Program-made: the position numbers and the translations under genes | Notes under the pieces: generated by a model | Told to the model about the DNA's origin: nothing | Databases searched by the model: none | The model's input: only the letters and a program-made list of their open reading frames with translations | Part shown: in pieces, positions 1 to 8,346 of the stretch | Numbering within the stretch: position 1 is the first letter of the stretch | Layout: every line of letters starts with the position of its first letter | Source of the DNA: Halieaceae bacterium UBA5085 | GTDB lineage: Bacteria; Pseudomonadota; Gammaproteobacteria; Pseudomonadales; Halieaceae | Assembly (NCBI GenBank): GCA_002414665.1 | Contig: DIAF01000034.1 | Coordinates: 58,941 to 115,381, forward strand | DNA length: 56,441 bases | Direction of reading: 5' to 3'

Positions 1-1066
1 GCCGGCCTGGTTCACCTTCCAGTCGGGCAAGGAATTCACCAAGCAGGCGGAGGCCACGTTTGCCGCCAACCAGCAGAACCTGATTGTGCGGGTGGCCGAG
101 GCCTACCTGCTGGTACTGCGCGCCCAGGACAACCTCGCCGCATCGCGCGCCGCGGAGAAAGCCTTCGAGCGGCAGCTGGAGCAGACCCAGCAGCGCTTCG
201 AGGTGGGCCTGATTGCCATCACCGATGTCTATGAGGCGCAGGCCGCACGCGACCTCGCCCAGGTGAACCGGATCGTCGATGAGAACAATGTGTCCGTGGC
301 GCTGGAGCGCCTGTCGGTCCTGACCGGCCGCGCACACGGCGAACTCAACGTGCTCAAGGATGACTTCGCCGTAAAACCGCCCGAGCCCGCAGACCGCGCT
401 GCCTGGGTGGAGTTCGCGCTGGAAAACAACTTCAGCCTGCAGGCCTCTCGCTATGCCGAAGAAGCCGCGCGCCAGCTGGCCAGAGCCAACCAGATGGAGC
501 ATGCACCCCGCATCAGCGGCAGTTACAGCTACTCTGACTACGACACTGACGGCAACCTGACCCGGACGCCCGCCACGGGCTTCGAAACCTCACCCGACAG
601 CGAGCTGGACGAGAACCTGTGGCAGATCCGCCTCGATATGCCTCTCTACAGCGGTGGAGCCGTGAGCTCCAACCGACGCAAGGCGGCCCAGGAGTTCAAT
701 GCCGCACGGGAAAACCGCATCAACCTGGCTCGCACCACCGTCACCGATGCCCGTTCCCTGCACATGACCGTCATCAGTGACGTGTCCCGCGTTGCCGCGC
801 GCGCACAGGCCATCGTTTCGTCGAAAAGCGCCCTCGATGCCACCCAGGCCGGCTACGAGGTCGGCACGCGCAACGTGGTTGACGTGCTGAATGCCCAGAA
901 TACCCTGTTTGCCGCCGAGCGCGACTATGCAAACAGCCGCTACGACTACATCCTCAACAGCATGCGCCTCAAGGCGCAGGCCGGCCTGCTGAGCCCGGAG
1001 GATGTCTATCGCCTGGACGAATCGCTGGAACCGCCGCCCGCCCCGACCGCAAGCAGCACTCCCTGA
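1..1066 (+). CDS. TolC family outer membrane protein, 5' end outside the window
   Basis: The open frame runs in from the left edge; the first complete codon is at base 2 and about 354 residues are visible, ending with TGA at 1064-1066. The fragment shows the internal duplication of TolC proteins: a helical stretch with AYLLVLRAQ, then RFEVGLIAITDVYEAQ, and a second copy near the end with GYEVGTRNVVDVLNAQ followed by TLFAAERDYANSRYDYI. In this family each repeat gives outer-membrane strands and long periplasmic alpha-barrel helices, forming the exit duct of type I secretion or RND efflux. TolC homologues are about 440-500 residues, so roughly the N-terminal quarter with the signal peptide is missing. 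The C-terminus is rich in Pro and Ala. A second, diverged TolC-like gene lies at 24868-26085 with an RND pump; this one has no pump partner in view and may be the housekeeping TolC. Substrate unknown. Confidence 0.93.
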   Translation, partial: PAWFTFQSGKEFTKQAEATFAANQQNLIVRVAEAYLLVLRAQDNLAASRAAEKAFERQLEQTQQRFEVGLIAITDVYEAQAARDLAQVNRIVDENNVSVALERLSVLTGRAHGELNVLKDDFAVKPPEPADRAAWVEFALENNFSLQASRYAEEAARQLARANQMEHAPRISGSYSYSDYDTDGNLTRTPATGFETSPDSELDENLWQIRLDMPLYSGGAVSSNRRKAAQEFNAARENRINLARTTVTDARSLHMTVISDVSRVAARAQAIVSSKSALDATQAGYEVGTRNVVDVLNAQNTLFAAERDYANSRYDYILNSMRLKAQAGLLSPEDVYRLDESLEPPPAPTASSTP

Positions 1067-1095
1067 GGATCGGGAGCCGCGGCTCCGCGTCAGCC

Positions 1096-1713
1096 ATGCC
1101 TGCTCAACTGCCCGCCGATATCGACCAGATCAAAGGCTTTCTGCATCCGGACGAAGCGCAGGCACTGTACCGCTGGGCGCGGTCCAGCAGCAGCGCGGGC
1201 CCGCTGCTGGAAATCGGCAGTTATTGCGGCAAATCGACACTCTACCTGGGGCTGGCGGCGCAGGAAAACGGCGGGACCGTGTTTGCCCTGGACCACCACC
1301 GTGGATCAGAGGAGCACCAGCGGGGGGAAATGTTCCACGATCCGGCGCTGTATGACGCTGACATCGCCCGGGTGGATACCTTCCGGGAGTTCCGCCGCAA
1401 CATCGAGCGCGCCGGCCTGAACGATACTGTGGTGCCCGTGGTTGCGGGATCCGCCGCCGCCGCGCGCCACTGGCAAACACCGCTCTCAATGGTGTTTATT
1501 GACGGCGGGCACAGCCTCGATGCCGCGCTCACCGACTATCGCTGCTGGGCAGGCCACATCCGGCACGGCGGTATCCTGGCGATTCACGATGTGTACGCCG
1601 ATGCGGCCAAGGGCGGCCAGGCCCCGCGGGCCGTCTACCGACTGGCGCTGCAATCCGGTTTATTTGCGTTGTGTGAACAGGTCGAGAGCCTGGCGATACT
1701 GCGCCGTCTATAG
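1096..1713 (+). CDS. class I SAM-dependent methyltransferase (Methyltransf_24 type)
   Basis: A 205-residue protein with a Rossmann-type methyltransferase core. The SAM-binding glycine motif LLEIGSYCGKS is at about residues 37-47, an acidic strand end (FALDHH) follows, and VFIDGGHSLDAALTDY near residue 135 plus GGILAIHDVY near 158 are typical of the Methyltransf_24 group, which often acts on sugars or secondary metabolites. It starts 29 bases after the TolC stop on the same strand; no strong Shine-Dalgarno site precedes the ATG at 1096, so the start is tentative. A perfect 14-bp palindrome (1073-1086) lies in the short gap. The gene ends 7 bases from the convergent end of the next gene. Proximity to glycosyltransferase and rhamnose genes suggests methylation of a surface glycan, but that is inference. 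Confidence 0.82.
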   Translation: MPAQLPADIDQIKGFLHPDEAQALYRWARSSSSAGPLLEIGSYCGKSTLYLGLAAQENGGTVFALDHHRGSEEHQRGEMFHDPALYDADIARVDTFREFRRNIERAGLNDTVVPVVAGSAAAARHWQTPLSMVFIDGGHSLDAALTDYRCWAGHIRHGGILAIHDVYADAAKGGQAPRAVYRLALQSGLFALCEQVESLAILRRL

Positions 1714-1720
1714 ACTGAGA

Positions 1721-2797
1721 CTACTGGTCGCGACGCGCCCGGGTCGCCACACCCTCCGCATCTGGCAGCAACTGCACTGAGGTGAACAGCCTGGAGGCGG
1801 GGGTATGCCCGGTCAGGGCGTCCGCCGCAAGCAAAACAGCGGCGGCGGTCCAGGTCGGCTGTTCTTCAGGCCACAACAGGTCCTCCACGAACTGATAGCC
1901 CGTCCAGTAGGCGCCGTCATCGGAACGCCACTGGTGCAACCAGCTATACAGCTCGACCGCGCGCGCGTGATCGCCCGCTGCCAGCAGCGCCATCACCAGT
2001 TCGCAGGACTCGGCCACGGTCACCCAGGGCTCATCCGACACACAGCGACAGCCCAGCCCCGCCTGCACAAACTCTTCCCAGCGCCCCGCCAGACGCGCGC
2101 GCGCGGCGGACCCGCTGATGGCACCGGACAACACGGGGTAGAACCAGTCCATGGAAAAACGGGCCTTGCTCTCCCAGCTGCGGTCGAAGCGTTCCGGCCT
2201 CTGACGCAGCGCGGTGCCCAGCGCGGAGCGGGCGGCAACCCAGGCGGGTCGCGGCTCACCCAGCGTCACGGCAATATTGATTGCGCATTCCAGGCTCTTG
2301 TAGATTGAACTGCAGCCGGTCACCAGGGCATCGCGCAGGGGCTCCCCGGCGCTGTTGACGGCCCAGTCGATCTCGCCCTGGGGGCCCTGCAGCGCCAGTA
2401 CAAAGCGCACGGCGCGCTCCACCGTGGGCCACATCTCCTGCAGGAAATCCCGATCACCGGTGATCAGGAAGTGATGCCAGACACCGGTTGCCACGTAGGC
2501 GACAAAATTGGTTTCCCGCCGGTGGTCATTGTCCACGACATCGCCGCGGTAGGATGCCCACCAGCTGCCATCCGCCAGCTGGCGCGCGGCGAGCCAGCGG
2601 TAGGCGCGCAGGGCGGCCCCGAATTCACCACCAATGGACAACCCCATGGCAGCTTCAACGTGATCCCAGGGGTCCGTGTAGCCGCCGTCAAACCAGGGGA
2701 TTTCGCCGCTGGGCCGCTGGCTGTTGAGGAGGTACTCGACGGTGGGCCGCAGGAACTCCTGGGGAAACAGGCCTCGACTGAGATACAGGCCGCTCAC
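1721..2797 (-). CDS. uncharacterised alpha/alpha-barrel-like protein (prenyltransferase/GH15-like fold suspected)
   Basis: 358 residues if translation starts at the GTG at 2797, whose GTGA overlaps the stop of the upstream methyltransferase; the open frame continues 46 codons further, but those lie inside the methyltransferase gene. I do not recognise a characterised family. It has the look of an alpha/alpha toroid: repeated helix pairs, many Trp residues and Gly/Asp turns such as SGEIPWFDGGYTDPWDHVEA, ADGSWWASYRGD, QGEIDWAV, TGCSSIYKSLE, ARFSMDWFYPVLSG, DEPWVTVAESCE and DDGAYWTGYQF. Similar repeats occur in terpenoid-cyclase/prenyltransferase-fold proteins and GH15-like hydrolases, and such proteins are sometimes labelled prenyltransferase in polysaccharide clusters. 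No signal peptide is visible. It is translationally coupled to a methyltransferase and a glycosyltransferase, so a role in making or trimming a glycan is likely. Function unassigned. Confidence 0.75.
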   Translation of the reverse strand: MSGLYLSRGLFPQEFLRPTVEYLLNSQRPSGEIPWFDGGYTDPWDHVEAAMGLSIGGEFGAALRAYRWLAARQLADGSWWASYRGDVVDNDHRRETNFVAYVATGVWHHFLITGDRDFLQEMWPTVERAVRFVLALQGPQGEIDWAVNSAGEPLRDALVTGCSSIYKSLECAINIAVTLGEPRPAWVAARSALGTALRQRPERFDRSWESKARFSMDWFYPVLSGAISGSAARARLAGRWEEFVQAGLGCRCVSDEPWVTVAESCELVMALLAAGDHARAVELYSWLHQWRSDDGAYWTGYQFVEDLLWPEEQPTWTAAAVLLAADALTGHTPASRLFTSVQLLPDAEGVATRARRDQ

Positions 2798-3510
2798 TGC
2801 CCCGCCTCCGCGCGAAAATACAACACGACACTCTTGCCCAGTACCGGGTTCAACCAGCGCTCCAGTGCGCGGGTCAAACGCGGTGCCTGCAGCAGGTCCC
2901 AGACCAGCAGGCGATGGTACTGGCGCACAAGCCACTGCTGTTCACCCTCGCGCCAGAACAGGCAACGCAACCACCAGTAGGGCGCATGCAGCGCGTGGGC
3001 ACCGTGGCGATGAAACCCGATGAAGCCACCATGCTCGATCTCCGCCCGCAGAGTGTCGGCGCGAAATATGCGCAGGTGCCCACCCGGCGTCTGGTGATAG
3101 CGCTTGCTCAGCAGCCAGCAGAGCCGCTCCGGCCAGCGCCGGGGCACACTCACGCACAGCAGCCCACCGGGCTTCAGCACCCGGCGGATTTCCACCAGGG
3201 CGGCACGGTAATCCGGGATATGCTCCAGCACCTCGGAGCAGATCACTTTATCAAAGCTGCCATCGGAAAAGGGCAGGGAGAGCGCGGAGGCCTGAGTGAG
3301 GTGCAGCTGCTTACCGGACTCACCGGGCTGCAGAAACTCAGCGGCCCGGGCCTGTGCCGTACACAGGTCGCGATGGGACAGATCAACACCCACCGCCTGC
3401 ACCGGCGCAGCCGCATAGGCGGCAATCACATGCCGACCCTCGCCACAGCCCAGGTCGAGTACGCGATCGCCTGGCTGCAGGGGAAAATAGCGAAAATCAA
3501 CGGTCTGCAT
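2794..3510 (-). CDS. class I SAM-dependent methyltransferase (Methyltransf_11 type)
   Basis: 238 residues starting with ATG at 3510. Motif I, VLDLGCGEGRHVIAA, lies at about residues 18-32; the acidic end of strand 2 is AVGVDLS; motif post-I SLPFSDGSFDKVICSEVLEHI and the ensuing RVLKPGGLLCVSVP are classic for the Methyltransf_11 (UbiE/COQ5-like) fold. The C-terminal third (residues about 150-238) is rich in Trp, Arg and His and probably forms a substrate-binding lid. The gene overlaps the glycosyltransferase upstream by 14 bases and the next gene downstream by 4 bases, so all three should be translated from one message. Methylation of a sugar or of an intermediate of the neighbouring glycan pathway is the likely role. 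The acceptor cannot be told from sequence. Confidence 0.88.
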   Translation of the reverse strand: MQTVDFRYFPLQPGDRVLDLGCGEGRHVIAAYAAAPVQAVGVDLSHRDLCTAQARAAEFLQPGESGKQLHLTQASALSLPFSDGSFDKVICSEVLEHIPDYRAALVEIRRVLKPGGLLCVSVPRRWPERLCWLLSKRYHQTPGGHLRIFRADTLRAEIEHGGFIGFHRHGAHALHAPYWWLRCLFWREGEQQWLVRQYHRLLVWDLLQAPRLTRALERWLNPVLGKSVVLYFRAEAGQ

Positions 3511-4798
3511 CGGCGATCACTTTGCGGTAGTAGGCATCCATGTCGCGGGCGCACACCTCCCAGCTGAATGCTTCGAGGATACGCTGTCGCCCGGCAGCGC
3601 CCAGCCTGGCCCGACGCTGCGGGTCCTGCAGCAGGCTGTCGATGGCCTCGGCTAATGCCTCTGCATCCCGCACCGGCACCAGCATACCGGCATCGCCTAC
3701 CACCTCCGGCAGCGCGCCACCGTCGGTGGAGATCACCGGCACGCCACAGGCCATGGCCTCGCCAGCGGGCAGACCGAAACCCTCGTAGATGGAGGGCACA
3801 ACGGCGATGCTCGCCTCGGCGTAATAGCGCACCATGTCGCTGGTGCTGATGCCGTTAACGAAGCGGATATGTGGGCCGATTCCCAGACGCTCGATCAACC
3901 GCTCCGTGCGCCCCCCGGGTTCGGGCTTGCTCACCAGCAGCAGCTCCAGCTCGGGGTAGCGCGGCAGCAGGCGCGCACAGGCCAACAGCAGGTAGCGCAG
4001 CCCCTTGAGGGGCGCATCGGCGGACGACGTCGCCATCAGGCGCAGCGGACGACGCTCGACCTCGGGCAGCGGGCGGAACTCCGCCGTGTCTATGCCATTG
4101 TGCACGAGCGCAATGCCCGCGGGCTGCAAACCAAAATCCCGGGCAATATCCTGCCGCGAGCAGTCCGATACCGTCACCACATGGTGCAGACGCGTGATGA
4201 CTTTCTGCTGCATGCGCAGAAACGAGTGCCAGCGGCGAATCAGCAGGCGCTGGTAGAGGCGCGGCGCGGCGGCCAGGGCAATCCGCAGGTCACTGGTGAT
4301 CGGGTGGTGTACCGTGGTCACCAGCGGCAGCCCCATGTCCTGCAGCTGCAGCATGCCGTAGCTGAGGCTCTGGTTGTCGTGAATCAGGTCGTAATCGCCA
4401 CGATGGCGGCGCAGGTACTTCACGGCGCGGCGACCGAAGGTGTAGGGCTCGGCAAATCCACCGGTCAACTTGCTCGTCCACTCTATGATGTTGCTCAGCG
4501 AGCGCAGGTGCCGCGGGCGCAGCGATCCCAGCCCGTTCTCGAACAGATCCAGGCTGGGCAACTGAATCAGGCGGACGCGCGGGTCGAGCTCAGGGTAGGG
4601 GGGGCCGGAAATCACATCGACCGTGTGGCCCATGTCGACCAGTGCCTTGCTCAGGTACTTGATGTAGACACCCTGCCCACCGGCATGGGGCTTGCTGCGG
4701 TAGCCGAGCAGCGCGATGCGCAGCGGCCGCAGCGCTTCCTCCACAGGCGCTGGTGGGCAGGCAGTGCCGACGCTCGCGGCTGCAGCGGAATCGCTCAC
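3497..4798 (-). CDS. glycosyltransferase family 4 (GT-B fold)
   Basis: 433 residues from a GTG at 4798. The frame is open to 5011, but that extension would cover the rfbA promoter and reads as low-complexity basic sequence, so I chose the internal GTG just before the conserved N-terminus LRIALLGYRSKPHAGGQGVY. The GT4 signature is present: a Gly-rich N-terminal loop (GGQGVYIKYLSKAL), LVTTVHHPI, VVTVSDCSRQDI, VHNGIDTAEFRP, and the EX7E donor motif SIYEGFGLPAGEAMACG (Glu339 and Glu347), followed by GALPEVVGDAG. Family members are retaining cytoplasmic enzymes using nucleotide-sugar donors for LPS or exopolysaccharide. The gene leads a three-gene overlapping unit and diverges from rfbA, so dTDP-rhamnose is a plausible donor, but unproven. 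No good Shine-Dalgarno site precedes the GTG. Confidence 0.88.
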   Translation of the reverse strand: MSDSAAAASVGTACPPAPVEEALRPLRIALLGYRSKPHAGGQGVYIKYLSKALVDMGHTVDVISGPPYPELDPRVRLIQLPSLDLFENGLGSLRPRHLRSLSNIIEWTSKLTGGFAEPYTFGRRAVKYLRRHRGDYDLIHDNQSLSYGMLQLQDMGLPLVTTVHHPITSDLRIALAAAPRLYQRLLIRRWHSFLRMQQKVITRLHHVVTVSDCSRQDIARDFGLQPAGIALVHNGIDTAEFRPLPEVERRPLRLMATSSADAPLKGLRYLLLACARLLPRYPELELLLVSKPEPGGRTERLIERLGIGPHIRFVNGISTSDMVRYYAEASIAVVPSIYEGFGLPAGEAMACGVPVISTDGGALPEVVGDAGMLVPVRDAEALAEAIDSLLQDPQRRARLGAAGRQRILEAFSWEVCARDMDAYYRKVIADADR

Positions 4799-4992
4799 TA
4801 CTGTATCAAGCTGCCTGATGACGGCGCCTCTTTCTGTACCGTTGGGGGGCGGGCCAGGGACCCATCGCTGTCGCCGCAGACGTGGCTGGCAACGGCCCGA
4901 TTCTAGCAGTCTCGCGGGGCAGGAGGCCAGTACCGGTGTTCGCGAACGGCTCTGATCCCCGCGCCTTATCGTCAATTGGCCGCCTTTTCCCG

Positions 4993-4998
4993 TATAAT
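4993..4998 (+). promoter_or_regulatory. probable -10 element of the rfbA promoter
   Basis: A perfect TATAAT sits 28 bases before the rfbA start codon, in the 228-base gap between the divergent glycosyltransferase and rfbA. No convincing -35 hexamer lies 16-18 bases upstream (the region reads CGTCAA), so either an activator is used or the -10 is weakly assisted. Expected transcript start is near 5005. Confidence 0.5.
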
Positions 4999-5026
4999 CG
5001 CGGCTTTTCATAAGACCGGATCAGGT

Positions 5027-5932
5027 ATGGCCGCTACCCACTACAAGGGAATCATTCTTGCCGGCGGTTCGGGCACCCGCCTGCACCCCCTCACCAGCAC
5101 GGTGAGCAAGCAATTGATGCCGGTGTACGACAAGCCCATGATCTACTACCCGCTGGCCACGCTGATGCTCGCCGGTATCCGGGATATCCTGGTGATCACC
5201 ACACCGCGCGACCAGGCGGCATTCAGCGACCTGTTGGCGGACGGTCGGCAGTGGGGCATCAATATCCAGTACACCGTGCAACCCAGTCCGGACGGGCTGG
5301 CCCAGGCCTTCCTGCTGGGTGCTGAATTCATTGGCGACAGCCCCTGTGCACTGGTGCTGGGGGACAACATTTTCTACGGCGGCGGCTTCACCCAGAGCCT
5401 GCGCAAGGCGGCCCAGAGCCAATCCGGGGCCTCGGTGTTTGCCTACTACGTGCAGGACCCGGAACGGTACGGGGTGGTGAGCTTCAATGCCGAGGGCGTT
5501 GCCGTCGACATTGAGGAAAAGCCGGCGCGAGCCCGCTCCCACTACGCCGTGACCGGCCTCTACTTTTACGACAATGATGTCGTGGATATCGCCCGGGGGA
5601 TCCGCCCGTCGGCCCGCGGCGAGCTCGAGATTACCGATGTCAACAAGGCCTATCTGGCCCGCGGCGACCTGCGGGTGGAGGTGATGAGCCGCGGTACCGC
5701 GTGGCTGGATACCGGCACACACAATTCGCTGCTGGACGCGGCCAACTTCATCCGCGTGGTCGAAGAGCGGCAGGGCCTGAAAATCGCCTGCCCCGAGGAA
5801 GTGGCCTACCGTATGGGCTACATTGATGCGGAGAAATTGCTGGCGCTGGCCGCGCCACTGGAAAAAAGCGGCTATGGCCTGTATCTGCGACAGCTGCTGG
5901 ACCAGGACGGAGTGCTGAGCAATGACCTTTGA
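5027..5932 (+). CDS. rfbA: glucose-1-phosphate thymidylyltransferase
   Basis: 301 residues from ATG 5027, a better match to the usual family length (about 290-300) than the longer frame opening at 4976. RfbA/RmlA joins glucose-1-phosphate and dTTP to give dTDP-glucose, the first step of dTDP-L-rhamnose synthesis, in the cytoplasm. Visible signatures: KGIILAGGSGTRLHPLT at the N-terminus (nucleotide-binding loop), SKQLMPVYDKPMIYYPL, GDNIFYGG (metal-binding Asp region), EEKPARARSHYAVTGLYFYD, GRGTAWLDTGTH-like sequence (SRGTAWLDTGTHNSLLDAA) and CPEEVAYRMGYID. The gene overlaps rfbC by 11 bases (rfbC ATG inside the last codons of rfbA), so they are co-translated. A TATAAT element lies just upstream. 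Confidence 0.97.
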   Translation: MAATHYKGIILAGGSGTRLHPLTSTVSKQLMPVYDKPMIYYPLATLMLAGIRDILVITTPRDQAAFSDLLADGRQWGINIQYTVQPSPDGLAQAFLLGAEFIGDSPCALVLGDNIFYGGGFTQSLRKAAQSQSGASVFAYYVQDPERYGVVSFNAEGVAVDIEEKPARARSHYAVTGLYFYDNDVVDIARGIRPSARGELEITDVNKAYLARGDLRVEVMSRGTAWLDTGTHNSLLDAANFIRVVEERQGLKIACPEEVAYRMGYIDAEKLLALAAPLEKSGYGLYLRQLLDQDGVLSNDL

Positions 5933-6470
5933 GCCGACACCGCTGGCCGGCCTGTGTGTGCTGCAACCGCGCGTGTTCGGCGACGAGCGCGGCTTTTTCC
6001 TCGAAAGCTGGAACGCGGCAACCTTTCGCGACGCCGGGCTTGACGTCAGTTTCGTACAGGACAACCACAGTCGCTCAGCCAGGGGCATCCTGCGCGGCCT
6101 GCACTACCAGACCATTCAGCCGCAGGGAAAACTGGTGCGGGTGACCTCCGGCGCGGTGTTTGATGTGGCGGTAGACCTGCGGCGCAGCTCGCCGACCCTG
6201 GGCCAGTGGTTCGGCCTGGAACTGAGCGCCAGCAATCACCGCATGCTGTGGGTACCGCCGGGCTTTGCGCACGGTTTTTACGTGCTCTCCGAGTTCGCCG
6301 ACTTCCAGTACAAATGCAGCGACTACTACCATCCGGCCAGCGAAGTTGCACTGGCCTGGGATGACCCACAGCTCAACATTCACTGGCCGCTTGCCCCGGG
6401 AGAGCAGCCCACGCTGTCCGCCAAGGATGCCGCGGGCAAGCCCTGGGGCAGCATCCCCCTGTTCGAGTAA
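5922..6470 (+). CDS. rfbC: dTDP-4-dehydrorhamnose 3,5-epimerase
   Basis: 182 residues, the normal length for RfbC/RmlC. The enzyme epimerises C3 and C5 of dTDP-4-keto-6-deoxyglucose, the third step to dTDP-L-rhamnose. Motifs: RVFGDERGFFLESWN, SFVQDNHSRSARGILRGLHYQ (with the catalytic His of the cupin-like barrel in RGLHYQ), GKLVRVTSGAVFDVAVDLR, LWVPPGFAHGFYVLSE and KCSDYYHPASE. The order rfbA-rfbC with overlapping ends shows one operon. An SDR-family gene follows 26 bases downstream. The partner genes rfbB and rfbD lie on the opposite strand about 0.8 kb away. Confidence 0.97.
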   Translation: MTFEPTPLAGLCVLQPRVFGDERGFFLESWNAATFRDAGLDVSFVQDNHSRSARGILRGLHYQTIQPQGKLVRVTSGAVFDVAVDLRRSSPTLGQWFGLELSASNHRMLWVPPGFAHGFYVLSEFADFQYKCSDYYHPASEVALAWDDPQLNIHWPLAPGEQPTLSAKDAAGKPWGSIPLFE

Positions 6471-6496
6471 GCGCAAGAGAGGAGTAGGACCGCGAT

Positions 6497-7273
6497 ATGG
6501 CACAGGATTATTTTCAGCTGCAGGGCCAGACCGCTCTGGTTACCGGGGCGTCCAGCGGCCTAGGAGCCCACTTTGCACGCGTGTTGAGCGCGTCGGGCGC
6601 CCGCGTGGTGCTGGCCGCCCGACGCCGCGACAAGCTGGCCGAGCAGGTCGATGCCCTGCGCGCGGCGGGAGGCGAAGCCGGCGCCATCACCCTGGACGTC
6701 ACCAGTCCGGACAGCGTTGCGGCAGCCTTTGCCGAGCTCGAGCGGGACTGGGGGCCACTGGACATCCTGATCAATAACGCCGGGGTCGCCAGCGACCCGA
6801 TCAAGTTCCTCGATACCACCGAGCCGGACTGGTATCACATCATCGAAACCAACCTTAACGGCGCCTGGCGCGTGGCACAGGCCGCAGCGAAGCAAATGAC
6901 GGAAAGTGGCACGGGGGGCAGCATCGTGAATATCGGCTCAATCTACGGGCTGCACACCGGCGTGCTGAAAGCCGCCTACAACGTCTCCAAAACCGGCGTT
7001 GTGCAGCTGACAAAGTCGATGGCCATGGAGCTGTGCCGCCAGAATATCCGGGTCAATGCCCTGTGCCCCGGCTGGTTTCTCACCGACATCAACAGCGATT
7101 ATTTCCACACCGAAAACGGTGAGCGCTACATCAGGTCCATCCCTGCACGGCGCATGGGCGAGCTTGAGGAGCTCAGCGTTCCCCTGTTATTGCTGGCCAG
7201 CCGGACGGCGGGGGGCTACATGAATGGTTCGGTGCTCACCGTGGACGGCGGCATGGTGGAAAGCCCGGTGTAA
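6497..7273 (+). CDS. SDR family NAD(P)-dependent oxidoreductase
   Basis: 258 residues, a classical short-chain dehydrogenase/reductase. TGASSGLGAHFAR near residue 15 is the cofactor loop (TGxxxGxG); LINNAGVA corresponds to NNAG; the active site shows Ser in NIGSIYG and YNVSK as the YxxxK motif; CPGWFLTDI follows. Arg residues after strand 2 (AARRRDKL) favour NADP(H). The ATG at 6497 is preceded by GAGGAG about 12 bases away. It is the third gene of the rfbA-rfbC unit, ending 5 bases from the convergent rfbB. It could modify a deoxysugar or an acyl chain destined for the envelope, but many such SDRs act in unrelated pathways, so the substrate is unknown. Confidence 0.9.
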   Translation: MAQDYFQLQGQTALVTGASSGLGAHFARVLSASGARVVLAARRRDKLAEQVDALRAAGGEAGAITLDVTSPDSVAAAFAELERDWGPLDILINNAGVASDPIKFLDTTEPDWYHIIETNLNGAWRVAQAAAKQMTESGTGGSIVNIGSIYGLHTGVLKAAYNVSKTGVVQLTKSMAMELCRQNIRVNALCPGWFLTDINSDYFHTENGERYIRSIPARRMGELEELSVPLLLLASRTAGGYMNGSVLTVDGGMVESPV

Positions 7274-7278
7274 ACACC

Positions 7279-8346
7279 TCAGGCGGAGAGCAGCGGGCGC
7301 CACCAGCGCTCATTGCCGAGAAACCAGTCGATCGTGCGCGCGATACCGGTCTCAAAGGTCTCCCGCGGCGCATAGCCCAGCTCGGCGGTGATACGGCTGG
7401 CATCGATGGCGTAGCGCCAGTCGTGGCCGGCGCGATCTGCGACGAAGTGAATCAGGCTGCGCGCGCTGGCGCCGCGCGCTGCGGGCGCATCCGGAAAGCG
7501 CACCGCCAGAGTCGGATCGGTGGCAAAACGCTGGTCGAGCTGATCGCAGAGCAATTCCACGATGGCAAGATTGTGCCATTCATTGTTGCCGCCGATGTTG
7601 TAGCTCTCGCCCACTGCACCCCCTCGCAGCACCAGCTCAATGCCACGGCAGTGATCTTCCACGTACAGCCAGTCGCGGATATTGCTGCCGTCGCCGTATA
7701 CCGGAAGCGGGCGACCGCGCAGCACATTGGTGAGACACAGCGGGATCAGTTTTTCCGGAAAATGCCAGGGACCGTAATTGTTCGAGCAGTTGCTGGTGGT
7801 GACCTGCAGGCCGTAGGTGTGGTGGTAGGCGCGCACCAGGTGGTCGGAAGCGGCCTTGCTCGCTGAATAGGGCGAATTCGGCTGGTACTGCTGCGCCTCG
7901 TGAAAACCCGGAGCGTCCGGGGCGAGCGAACCATACACCTCATCGGTCGATACGTGGTGAAAACGGTGTGCCGCAACACCCGGGCCGTCCAGCCATACGG
8001 CACGCGCTGCCTTCAGCAGACTGTGAGTGCCCATGACATTGGTTTCGATGAACGCATCGGGGCCGCAGATGGATCGATCCACGTGGCTCTCGGCGGCGAA
8101 ATGCACCAGCGTGTCCACCCGGTGCTCGCGCAGCAGGTTCTCGACCAGCGGCTGGTCGCCTATATTGCCATGCACAAAATGGAACCGGTCCTGCCCCTCC
8201 AGTGCAGCCAGATTGGTCCGGTTGCCGGCGTAGGTCAGGGCGTCCAGCACCACCAGCGCGTCCTCGGGGTACTGGCGGCGCCAGTAATGCAGGAAATTGG
8301 CACCGATAAAGCCGGCACCGCCGGTAACCAGCAGTGACCTAGGCAT
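7279..8346 (-). CDS. rfbB: dTDP-glucose 4,6-dehydratase
   Basis: 355 residues, an extended SDR. RfbB/RmlB oxidises and dehydrates dTDP-glucose to dTDP-4-keto-6-deoxyglucose with bound NAD+. Visible: LLVTGGAGFIGANFL (NAD loop), VHFAAESHVDRSI, STDEVYGSL with the catalytic Thr-Asp-Glu, YSASKAASDHLVRAY (YxxxK), TSNCSNNYGPWHFPEKLIPL and VYGDGSNIRDWLYVEDHC. The start ATG at 8346 overlaps the end of rfbD by 8 bases. The C-terminus is normal. It closes a co-directional run of six genes that begins with the GspE-like ATPase at 15724. Convergent with the SDR gene at 6497-7273 with almost no gap. Confidence 0.97.
   Translation of the reverse strand: MPRSLLVTGGAGFIGANFLHYWRRQYPEDALVVLDALTYAGNRTNLAALEGQDRFHFVHGNIGDQPLVENLLREHRVDTLVHFAAESHVDRSICGPDAFIETNVMGTHSLLKAARAVWLDGPGVAAHRFHHVSTDEVYGSLAPDAPGFHEAQQYQPNSPYSASKAASDHLVRAYHHTYGLQVTTSNCSNNYGPWHFPEKLIPLCLTNVLRGRPLPVYGDGSNIRDWLYVEDHCRGIELVLRGGAVGESYNIGGNNEWHNLAIVELLCDQLDQRFATDPTLAVRFPDAPAARGASARSLIHFVADRAGHDWRYAIDASRITAELGYAPRETFETGIARTIDWFLGNERWWRPLLSA

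Noticed and set aside
1073..1086. A perfect 14-bp palindrome GGAGCCGCGGCTCC between TolC and the methyltransferase gene.
   Set aside because: Without a loop it cannot form a normal hairpin, there is no T-run, and in GC-rich DNA such palindromes occur by chance.
4799..5011. An N-terminal extension of the glycosyltransferase to the ATG at 5011.
   Set aside because: The extra 71 residues are basic low-complexity sequence without similarity and would overlap the rfbA promoter.
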